Assembly (NCBI RefSeq): GCF_008630915.1
Contig: NZ_CP043909.1
Location: forward strand, 2,480,001-2,544,000
Origin: Acinetobacter suaedae
Lineage (GTDB): Bacteria; Pseudomonadota; Gammaproteobacteria; Pseudomonadales; Moraxellaceae
Length of the DNA: 64,000 nt
Reading direction: 5' to 3'
Shown: in pieces, positions 57,191 through 64,000 of the stretch
Layout of the letters: each line of letters opens with the position of its first letter
Numbering within the stretch: the first letter of the stretch is position 1
The notes under the pieces: generated by a model
The model's input: the letters and a program-made list of their open reading frames with translations, nothing else
Databases searched by the model: none
What the model was told of the DNA's origin: nothing
Made by a program: the position numbers and the translations under genes

Positions 57191-57610
57191 ATGGGTATGA
57201 ATGTCGGACCAAAAAGTAGTGAAGATGATGTGATGCTTGACGTTAACATGACACCTTTAATTGATGTCATGCTGGTATTGCTAATCATGTTCATCATTAC
57301 CATCCCGATTCCAAATAATGCGATTAATATTAATTTGCCAAATGGTACGCCTCCGCCACCGACTGACCAGAAACCACCTGAAGTGATCAATCTACGTGTC
57401 GATGCTCAAGGTCAGATTTTTTGGAATGATCAGGTGGTAGCGGATCGCCAAGCATTAAAAGCATTATTTGAAAATGTGTCTAAAAAAGCTGATCAGGATC
57501 AAATTAAATTTAAACCTGATGCCCAAGCAGAATATAAAAATATTGCAATGGTCATGGCTTTAGCTCAGCAAAGTAAGGTCACTAAAATAGGGATCGTAAG
57601 TAATAATTAG
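57191..57610 (+). CDS. exbD: Biopolymer transport protein ExbD, copy 2
   Basis: Second ExbD, 139 aa; VNMTPLIDVMLVLLIMFIITIP with the conserved Asp, Pro-rich linker, periplasmic domain. Clearly paralogous to copy 1, 21 bp upstream. Two ExbDs after one ExbB also occur in Xanthomonas, where the second is needed only for some functions. Confidence 0.92.
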   Translation: MGMNVGPKSSEDDVMLDVNMTPLIDVMLVLLIMFIITIPIPNNAININLPNGTPPPPTDQKPPEVINLRVDAQGQIFWNDQVVADRQALKALFENVSKKADQDQIKFKPDAQAEYKNIAMVMALAQQSKVTKIGIVSNN

Positions 57611-57658
57611 AAAAATAAATACGAACAATTAAACTGTATCATTCGAAGTTCCTCCTAT

Positions 57659-57687
57659 GCTAACAAGTCCGCTTGTTAGCTTTTTTT
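57659..57687 (+). terminator. Terminator after exbD copy 2
   Basis: GCTAACAAG-TCCG-CTTGTTAGC followed by seven T. Ends the receptor/tonB/exb unit. Confidence 0.92.
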
Positions 57688-57978
57688 ATTGTGATCCCCT
57701 GATCCTGATTGGAACATCCATCCTATTGACTTTATGCCCTTTCAACTCATTGTCACAAAAAAATTCCTTGTATTTCAATAATCAAAATACTATTCCATTG
57801 GCATAAATAAAGTAGCTTTTGACATACTCAGCAGCCTCTAATCCAGCGCTTTCCATCCTCTTATTCCACTGTAAAGCGATTATTAGGTTACATATTATTT
57901 ATATTTGAAAATAAAATTAATATTAGAATTAAGAATAATTTAAGGATTTTACTTTCCATTTTGGAGAAATAGGGAAAT
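57688..57978. other. Intergenic region before the lipoprotein gene
   Basis: About 290 bp, AT-rich. Holds TTGACA near 57818 but no matching -10; no ORF or RNA gene recognised. Confidence 0.5.
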
Positions 57979-59043
57979 ATGAAAATAACATCACTTACAT
58001 TGAGTATAAGCTTAGCAAGTATCTTTCTACTCTCCGCATGTGGCGGTGGTTCAGATGGCCAAAATACGACAACCCCAGCTGAAAAAATTGAAACTTCACC
58101 CAACAGCATGATGAAACTTGATGAGACTTGGAAAGACTACGAGAGAATCACTGTACATGGTTTACATTCCATTTCAATGCCTTATATCAGCATGACCTTA
58201 CGTAAAGACGGGATTTATCAAAAAGGCTTATCTAACTTTAATAATCCACTGCAATACATTGAACATCGAACAGCAGAAGAATATACAGAAGAAACAGGCA
58301 ACTTTATCTTTTATAATTTTTATAGCAAAACTGCTGATTACGAAGTGAACCCGAGCAAGCGTACCAATGATGGGTATCTTACAAGTAGACTGACGAGACT
58401 CACAGATAACAGTATAAGCTTTATTCCACATTCTTCAGGTAACCATAGCGGTTTAAAAGTTAGCTATATGCTGATCAAACGAGATTTATCAAACAAATTG
58501 ATCGGTCACTATGTTGCCTATCATAACTATGAGCGCGGGAAGAAATATGGAATAACTGGGGCAAATACAGATGGCGTAATCTATGAGATCTTCAAAGACA
58601 AACGTTTCCCACAAGGAGCCACATGTTTAGAAATACGAAATAAACAAGCTTCTGAACCATATATCCGTATTGAACCTAATGAGTTTCAGCCGATCGAGTA
58701 TTTCAAAGACATGACTAAAACCACATGGAACAAACGAGTACTCTATCTCAGCCAGACGAAGTTTTCAGATAATATGACGCGAGCGTACTTAGCATTAAAA
58801 CCAAATTCAACTGCTCCATATGGTGCTGGTCTATATTATCCAACAGAAGCAGCTGAGACCCGTCAAACTCGAATTAATATTGCCCAAGAGCGATACGATT
58901 TGGCACTTGCTCAATATGGTGCAAGTGACCAACGTACAGAGCTTGCGGCATGGTATTTAACTGCAGTGAAAAACTATACCTGTCATTTATTTAATGAAAA
59001 AGCCTCAGAAGCGATTGAATCCGTCAAGATGACCTTAAATTAA
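57979..59043 (+). CDS. Unknown lipoprotein
   Basis: A 354-aa protein that I do not recognise. Seen: lipobox LLSAC (Cys21) followed by GGGSDGQ, so it is probably lipidated and carried to the outer membrane by Lol. The body is rich in aromatic residues; a helical, charged C-terminus (INIAQERYDLALAQYGASDQ) looks like a coiled segment. TTGGAGAAATAGGGAAAT precedes the ATG. It follows the peptide-uptake locus but is separated by a terminator, so a link is not shown. Confidence 0.7.
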   Translation: MKITSLTLSISLASIFLLSACGGGSDGQNTTTPAEKIETSPNSMMKLDETWKDYERITVHGLHSISMPYISMTLRKDGIYQKGLSNFNNPLQYIEHRTAEEYTEETGNFIFYNFYSKTADYEVNPSKRTNDGYLTSRLTRLTDNSISFIPHSSGNHSGLKVSYMLIKRDLSNKLIGHYVAYHNYERGKKYGITGANTDGVIYEIFKDKRFPQGATCLEIRNKQASEPYIRIEPNEFQPIEYFKDMTKTTWNKRVLYLSQTKFSDNMTRAYLALKPNSTAPYGAGLYYPTEAAETRQTRINIAQERYDLALAQYGASDQRTELAAWYLTAVKNYTCHLFNEKASEAIESVKMTLN

Positions 59044-59064
59044 GTCAAGGCATTAACAACGAAT

Positions 59065-59101
59065 ACCTTTCCAACATCTGCCTTATTGCTGTTGGAAAGG
59101 T
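59065..59101. terminator. Hairpin between convergent unknown genes
   Basis: ACCTTTCCAACA and TGTTGGAAAGGT, perfect 12 bp, 13-nt loop. No strong T run; probably a shared terminator. Confidence 0.55.
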
Positions 59102-59109
59102 CATACGAT

Positions 59110-59775
59110 CTATTTTATTTCAGGAATGATGATTTGAAGAATAGTACTATTAACTGTATACCCTTGGGGTTTGTCATTACAAGCATTTCCTTGTACGGTT
59201 GTTTTTATCACAAATGGTGAATATGACATTACATTTAAATAGCCAGAGTGATCAACACCCGTCTGACAATCTTCCGCCTCTAATTTCTGACTATATCGAC
59301 CAGCATAAGACGACTCTTGTACATCAGCAATTCGTTTAGCTGACCATTGATTGAAGTAAATTAGGCTCTTACTTGACTCAATAGCCCCCTGTCCTGACCC
59401 TGCACTTTCAATCTCAATTAAATGAATCGGCTTGCCTTTGTATATCGTTGAATGAACTTTAAAGTTATTTGTTTGGCCACCAAACTCACCCAAAATTCGC
59501 GCCTGCTTTAACTTTGGTCGAGTAAGGACATAGCCGCCCCAGAAGTTACGTCCTGCGTTTTCAAAATTAACTCCAGATAAATAAGCTTCTTCGCCAGAAA
59601 TTAATTTTACTTTTTCCGTGTGATCAATCTGAATGGCTTGCTGAGGATTCGCATTTGAATCCTGTAAGTTAGTGATCCAACTAATGATGGTTTTATCTGA
59701 CGGCACTTCTGCATGAGTCGTCGAGATCAAACCTAATAGGCATAGAGCCATACACATAAAATTATTTTTGTTCAT
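59110..59775 (-). CDS. Unknown secreted protein
   Basis: A 221-aa protein that I do not recognise. Seen: signal peptide (MNKNNFMCMALCLLGLISTTHA, landmark truncated at cleavage after THA), then a soluble domain with two Cys late in the sequence (DCQTGVDHSG, GNACNDKPQG) that may form a disulfide. Start at ATG 59773-59775; three codons earlier is only a TTG. Single gene. Confidence 0.68.
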   Translation of the reverse strand: MNKNNFMCMALCLLGLISTTHAEVPSDKTIISWITNLQDSNANPQQAIQIDHTEKVKLISGEEAYLSGVNFENAGRNFWGGYVLTRPKLKQARILGEFGGQTNNFKVHSTIYKGKPIHLIEIESAGSGQGAIESSKSLIYFNQWSAKRIADVQESSYAGRYSQKLEAEDCQTGVDHSGYLNVMSYSPFVIKTTVQGNACNDKPQGYTVNSTILQIIIPEIK

Positions 59776-59937
59776 GATTATCAACCCTTTTAATTAAATA
59801 CTTTACCAGAACCCATTAATATCAAATTTTCCTCAGTAAAACTTTCACATGTATTAGAAAACATGTTTTTTTATTATTTTAACTTGCAAGAATTCTTATA
59901 GTCTCACAAAAAATAAAGTAAGCTATTACAAGCATTA

Positions 59938-60324
59938 TTGACCAAACAGAATGACCATTCCATGTGGCTAGAAAACGTTCAAAACTACTACTTTGTAAAT
60001 GGATATCACGATCTTTACCATATTCTAAAAGAAACAATTTCTACAAATAAAATGAATTATTTAAATATCTTATTTCATATTAGTAACGGATATGGAATCA
60101 CTTCAAGTGAAGGGTGTGGTTTCGGCTTAGAACAAGACTATGATCACCCAGAAGAATTTATAAATATTCAATTCTTCATGGGGGACATGCAAAGCTCAAC
60201 TATGGAGCTTTGCAATTTTTTTGAGACTTTGGTAAAAACAAGCGAGTGCTACCTAGACACGTATCCAACCGATAAGAAAAAAATACATGAGTATATCGAT
60301 AAAATTCGTCAAAAATATACTTAA
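59938..60324 (+). CDS. Small unknown protein, possibly an orphan CdiI-like immunity protein
   Basis: 128 aa from TTG 59938, or 120 aa from ATG 59962; no clear Shine-Dalgarno for either. Seen: acidic, with NYYFVNGYHDLYHIL, GCGFGLEQDYDHPEEF and a Lys-rich C-terminal helix. The GFGLE...PEEF pattern recalls immunity proteins of ribonuclease CDI toxins, but I could not confirm it. Lower GC than its neighbours. No toxin gene is present. Confidence 0.5.
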   Translation: MTKQNDHSMWLENVQNYYFVNGYHDLYHILKETISTNKMNYLNILFHISNGYGITSSEGCGFGLEQDYDHPEEFINIQFFMGDMQSSTMELCNFFETLVKTSECYLDTYPTDKKKIHEYIDKIRQKYT

Positions 60325-60352
60325 CTATTAATCAATACATACTAATAAAACT

Positions 60353-61003
60353 TTAATCATTTAAAAACTTTTCCAAATCAATCCATTGAGCAGCAGGAAA
60401 ATGCTTTGCCAAATAAGCCTTTAAATAATCTGCGGTATCTTTAGAAATCAGGGAATCTTTCGATTCATCTTTTAAGTTATATACCAACGCATGCAAACTC
60501 AAACCACGATGTTTTAAAGCTTCTAAACTCAACAATGTGTGGTTAATACTGCCCAAACGTCCAGAAGTCACCAAAATCACTGGAAATTGATGTTGAGCAA
60601 TATAATCAATGGTCAATAAATCTGTAGTTAAAGGCACCATTAAACCACCCGCACCCTCTAAGAGCACCACCTCAAAACGCTGAGCAAGTTCTTTAGTTGC
60701 AGCTTCGATCTTAGTAAAATCCAACTCACGCCCATCTAAACGCGTCGCCAAATGCGGTGAAGCGGGATAAGTGAAAATTTCAGGCATGGTCAATTTTTCA
60801 TGATCTTCCTGAAACCAGCCACTACCCATAATTTCACGGTGTTTTTCGATGTCTTCAGACACATCGATATTCCCCGTTTGCACCAACTTTTGGGTGATAA
60901 CACGCTGCCCTTGTTCGGTCCAAAGTTTGGCGAGATAACCTGTGGCATAAGTTTTACCAATTTCTGTATCAATACCGCTGACAAAATAAATTGCTGCACT
61001 CAT
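60353..61003 (-). CDS. bioD: Dethiobiotin synthetase
   Basis: ATP-dependent closure of the ureido ring from DAPA and CO2. Seen: 216 aa; P-loop [14 protein letters not shown] and [13 protein letters not shown]. Overlaps bioC by 4 nt. Last gene of the bioA-F-C-D operon. Confidence 0.93.
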   Translation of the reverse strand: MSAAIYFVSGIDTEIGKTYATGYLAKLWTEQGQRVITQKLVQTGNIDVSEDIEKHREIMGSGWFQEDHEKLTMPEIFTYPASPHLATRLDGRELDFTKIEAATKELAQRFEVVLLEGAGGLMVPLTTDLLTIDYIAQHQFPVILVTSGRLGSINHTLLSLEALKHRGLSLHALVYNLKDESKDSLISKDTADYLKAYLAKHFPAAQWIDLEKFLND

Positions 61004-61758
61004 GCTTTTCTCCGCGCAATCACGTAAATCGGATGATAAGTTAGGCGAAAACCACGCTCATCATAAAACTGTTGATAATCAGAATAAAACTGCTGTAAAG
61101 ATTGCTTGGTCCAACGATGTGACTTTGCTGTTGCAGTCACCCCCGTCGCTTTTAGATGATGCAGCACTAATTTAGGATCATCAAAATATAGATGTTTTTG
61201 TTCTTCTTGTATAAACACAATCTCAAAGCCATTTTCTTCAAGTTTCTGTTTCAATACTTCACTAGAATAATAACTTAAACCTTGCCCAGTCAGCTTTTTG
61301 ATTTCAATTAAATTATTTTCACCAAATGTAGAGAAACTCAAATAGCCTTTCGGTTTTAACGCATTATGAATTCGTTGTAATAATGCAGGTAGATCAGTCA
61401 TCCATTGCAAAGCAGAACTTGAAATCATCGCATCCAATTCTGATGGTAATTCAAGCTGCTCAATATCTCCGATCAACCAAGCTATATTTTGAATTGTTGA
61501 AAAATGCTGATCAACATCCTCATAAAGATCATTTAAAAATAATTGATCAAACTGAAAATGAGTCTGAAATAAATGCGTTAAATTACCCGACCCACAACCG
61601 ATCTCAAGTACAGAATCAAAAGTCTTTGGAAAATACGCTTTCAGATATTCAAATAACTGTGCACTGATCTGCTTTTGCACTACAGCATGCTCAACGTAAC
61701 TTTGCCCTGCTTTGGCAAAACGTTGAGCGACTAAAGCTTTATCGACACTCACAAACAT
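61000..61758 (-). CDS. bioC: Malonyl-ACP O-methyltransferase
   Basis: Starts biotin synthesis by methylating malonyl-ACP. Seen: 252 aa SAM-dependent methyltransferase; [11 protein letters not shown] motif, [13 protein letters not shown] and [17 protein letters not shown]. Overlaps bioF by 10 nt. bioH, its partner esterase, is not here. Confidence 0.9.
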   Translation of the reverse strand: MFVSVDKALVAQRFAKAGQSYVEHAVVQKQISAQLFEYLKAYFPKTFDSVLEIGCGSGNLTHLFQTHFQFDQLFLNDLYEDVDQHFSTIQNIAWLIGDIEQLELPSELDAMISSSALQWMTDLPALLQRIHNALKPKGYLSFSTFGENNLIEIKKLTGQGLSYYSSEVLKQKLEENGFEIVFIQEEQKHLYFDDPKLVLHHLKATGVTATAKSHRWTKQSLQQFYSDYQQFYDERGFRLTYHPIYVIARRKA

Positions 61759-62903
61759 TCCACCAATTTTTCTAATTCTGCTTTTTGAACCATAGACGTT
61801 AATGAGATACGTAAACGTGAACTATTTTGCGGTACTGTTGGCGGTCGCACAGGCATGGCATAAAAACCTTGTTGCTGAACATAACGTGCTTTTTCAATCG
61901 CTGCATTACTTTCGCCGACAATAATTGGAATAATATGGCTACTCGATGGACTTGAAAAACCTTTTGCAATCACCGCCTGCTGTAAAAAATGACTGATCTC
62001 AGCCAAGTGCTGTCGCTGCTGCTGCATATTTAATACTTTATTAAAGATAAAATCAGACCATGCCATCGAGATTGGTGGTAATGCTGTACTGAAAATCAAG
62101 GGACGCATTTTATTAATAAGATAATCACGGATGATAGGATCACAAATAATATAACCGCCAATTGAGGCAATCGCTTTGCCAAAAGTCCCAACAAGGAAAT
62201 CAATCTGATGCAATACACCATATTGCTCAGCACAACCTAGTCCTTGCCCACCTCTCACACCTATGGCATGAGCTTCATCAACATACAACATGGTTTTGAC
62301 AAAACGTTGCTTTAACTGCGCCAGTGCCGCTAAATCCGTTTCATCACCATCCATACTAAAAATACTTTCAGTCACCACAATAATACGTTCAACTTGCTCA
62401 TCTTGTTGATACTTTTGCAATAACTGTTCCAAATGCTGCAAATCATTATGACGATAACGCACATATTGAGCATTCGATAGACGAATACCATCAATCATAC
62501 TGGCATGAACCAGTTTATCCGCCAAAATCACGGTTTTACTATCAGCTAATGCAGGCAAAATACCGATATTCATGTGATAGCCACTATTGAAAAGCAAGGC
62601 AGCACGACCAAAAGCTTTGCTTAGGCTATTTTCAAATTGCTCATATTCTGCAAAATTACCTGTCAGTAAACGTGAAGAAGAAGAGCTAAATAATGCACGG
62701 TCGATTTGCAAAGTATCAAGAAATTCCTCTCTTAAACTTAAATCAGCCGCCAAACCTAGATAGTCATTGGATGCCAAATTCAACATGGTTCGATCTTGGA
62801 TGGTAATCCATCGTCCCTGCTGTTGATTTGAAGTAAATTGACGAAAATTACCTTGCTGTTTGAGCTGGTCAAGCTGCTCGGCATAATGATTAAGCAAGGA
62901 CAT
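61749..62903 (-). CDS. bioF: 8-amino-7-oxononanoate synthase
   Basis: PLP enzyme joining pimeloyl-ACP and alanine. Seen: 384 aa; [27 protein letters not shown] and the PLP lysine in [13 protein letters not shown]. Overlaps bioA by 14 nt. Confidence 0.94.
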   Translation of the reverse strand: MSLLNHYAEQLDQLKQQGNFRQFTSNQQQGRWITIQDRTMLNLASNDYLGLAADLSLREEFLDTLQIDRALFSSSSSRLLTGNFAEYEQFENSLSKAFGRAALLFNSGYHMNIGILPALADSKTVILADKLVHASMIDGIRLSNAQYVRYRHNDLQHLEQLLQKYQQDEQVERIIVVTESIFSMDGDETDLAALAQLKQRFVKTMLYVDEAHAIGVRGGQGLGCAEQYGVLHQIDFLVGTFGKAIASIGGYIICDPIIRDYLINKMRPLIFSTALPPISMAWSDFIFNKVLNMQQQRQHLAEISHFLQQAVIAKGFSSPSSSHIIPIIVGESNAAIEKARYVQQQGFYAMPVRPPTVPQNSSRLRISLTSMVQKAELEKLVECL

Positions 62904-64000
62904 TACTATTAACTCCTTGCATATTTTTCACTACTTCACTCATCTGTACTAATAAGTAATTTAGCTCATCATCGGTAATCACATACGGTGGCATCACGTA
63001 AACCAATTTTCCAAATGGTCGTACCCAAATACCACGTTCAACAAACTGTTGCTGTAAGGTTTTCATGTCGACATTAGATGTTAATTCAACTACACCAATC
63101 GCACCTAATACGCGTACATCTGCAACGTAGTCAAGTTGTGCTAAACCACTTAATTGCTCAACAAGAATCTTTTCAATCCGTTGGATATTACTCTGCCAGT
63201 CTTGTTCAACCAATAATTGAGTACTTCTCAAAGCAACAGCACAAGCTAGAGGATTCGCCATAAAAGTTGGACCATGCATAAACACGCCAGCTTCGCCACG
63301 ACTTATGGTTTCAGCCACTTGCTTAGTGGTTAAGGTTGCAGACAAGGTCATATACCCCCCTGTTAAGCCTTTACCAATACACATGATATCAGGCTCAACT
63401 TGCGCATGTTCCCAAGCAAACATTTTACCTGTGCGCCCAAAGCCTGTTGCGATCTCATCAAAGATCAACAATAAATTGTATTGCTCACATAATTCTTTGG
63501 CTTGGCGTAAATACTCAGGATGATAAAAACGCATCCCTCCTGCACCTTGTACAATTGGCTCAATAATTAGTGCGGCAATACTGTGATGATGCTGTTCGAT
63601 CTGGTGTTTGAGCTCTTGAATATCTTGTGGATTCCACTCAGCATCAAAGCGACTTTGTGGCGCGGGTACAAAGATTCGGTTCGGTAAACTTGACCCAAAA
63701 ATCTGGTGCATCCCCGTGACAGGATCACATACAGACATCGCATTCCAAGTATCACCATGATAGCCAGAACGTGTAGTAATAAAATTGGTTTTCTCAGGTT
63801 GATTCAATGCAGCCCAATATTGCACTGCCATTTTTAAAGCCACTTCAACTGAAACTGAACCTGAGTCAGCATAGAAAATTTTATCTAAACTCGGAGGTGT
63901 AATTTTTAATAAGAGTTTACCCAACTCAATTGCAGGTTCATGCGTCAAACCACCAAACATGATATGCGCCATGTTTTGCAATTGATCAGTAATGGCTTTA
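62890..64000 (-). CDS. bioA: Adenosylmethionine-8-amino-7-oxononanoate aminotransferase, N-terminus beyond window
   Basis: Uses SAM as amino donor to make DAPA. The frame is open to the right edge, so the start lies outside. Seen: [55 protein letters not shown] and the PLP lysine in [10 protein letters not shown]. About 370 residues visible. First gene of the bio operon; bioB is not in the window. Confidence 0.94.
   Translation of the reverse strand, partial: KAITDQLQNMAHIMFGGLTHEPAIELGKLLLKITPPSLDKIFYADSGSVSVEVALKMAVQYWAALNQPEKTNFITTRSGYHGDTWNAMSVCDPVTGMHQIFGSSLPNRIFVPAPQSRFDAEWNPQDIQELKHQIEQHHHSIAALIIEPIVQGAGGMRFYHPEYLRQAKELCEQYNLLLIFDEIATGFGRTGKMFAWEHAQVEPDIMCIGKGLTGGYMTLSATLTTKQVAETISRGEAGVFMHGPTFMANPLACAVALRSTQLLVEQDWQSNIQRIEKILVEQLSGLAQLDYVADVRVLGAIGVVELTSNVDMKTLQQQFVERGIWVRPFGKLVYVMPPYVITDDELNYLLVQMSEVVKNMQGVNSNVLA

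Overview
The window is a piece of an Acinetobacter chromosome (Gammaproteobacteria, Moraxellaceae), probably not one of the best-studied clinical species. This is judged from the AT-rich codon use, the protein sequences, and gene order shared with Acinetobacter and Pseudomonas: hemA / TPR protein-lolB-ispE-tRNA-Gln-prs-rplY-pth, rluD / bamD, and bioA-F-C-D. Almost everything is vertically inherited housekeeping DNA. I see no insertion sequence, prophage, integron or CRISPR array.

Layout. 1-1.4 kb: end of the str operon on the minus strand (rpsL, rpsG, start of fusA). 1.6-5.5 kb: an EcsC-family gene, fabB, hemJ and a small HExxH protein. 5.6-6.1 kb: an operon of three very short, mutually similar membrane peptides (33, 32 and 54 aa) with a clear promoter and operator-like palindromes. 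6.6-9.2 kb: nadE and a coupled helical protein. 9.3-10.2 kb: two complete tRNA-Met transcription units and RNase P RNA. 10.2-15.2 kb: ferredoxin, coaD, smpB, a flavodoxin-fold protein, pgeF, rluD, bamD. 15.4-24.8 kb: dnaG, hemA, the TPR-lolB-ispE operon running directly into four identical tRNA-Gln genes, prs, rplY, pth, panD. 25-30.9 kb: an NTE/RssA-like patatin with a cyclic-nucleotide-binding domain, two unknown coupled genes, FMN riboswitch-ribB, a HAD phosphatase, thiD. 31-42 kb: a Fur-boxed siderophore receptor, a Kbp/YgaU protein, the yceD-rpmF and fabD-fabG-acpP groups, epmC, yciO-type gene, GNAT gene, scpA-scpB-rluB. 42.1-57.6 kb: a peptide-uptake region. 58-60.3 kb: three unknown genes. 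60.35 kb to the end: bioD, bioC, bioF, bioA (bioA cut by the window edge).

The most interesting part is 42.1-57.6 kb. Transcribed leftwards are two paralogous periplasmic solute-binding proteins, a secreted M3 peptidase, and the YejB-YejE-YejF peptide ABC transporter. Transcribed rightwards are a TonB-dependent receptor followed by its own TonB, ExbB and two ExbD proteins. Together these would make an outer-to-inner-membrane route for oligopeptides. The receptor gene has a near-consensus sigma-54 promoter (GG-N10-GC) with a perfect 9-bp inverted repeat about 160 bp upstream of the predicted start of transcription, placed like an enhancer-binding site. A weaker GG-N10-GC faces the other operon. 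No enhancer-binding protein gene lies in the window.

Other points worth attention: the first tRNA-Gln begins inside the ispE stop codon, so RNase P maturation would leave a non-stop ispE message; tandem hairpin-forming repeats precede prs; and a 20-codon ORF with a good Shine-Dalgarno sits between rpsG and fusA. All functional calls come from reading the sequence; no database search was run.
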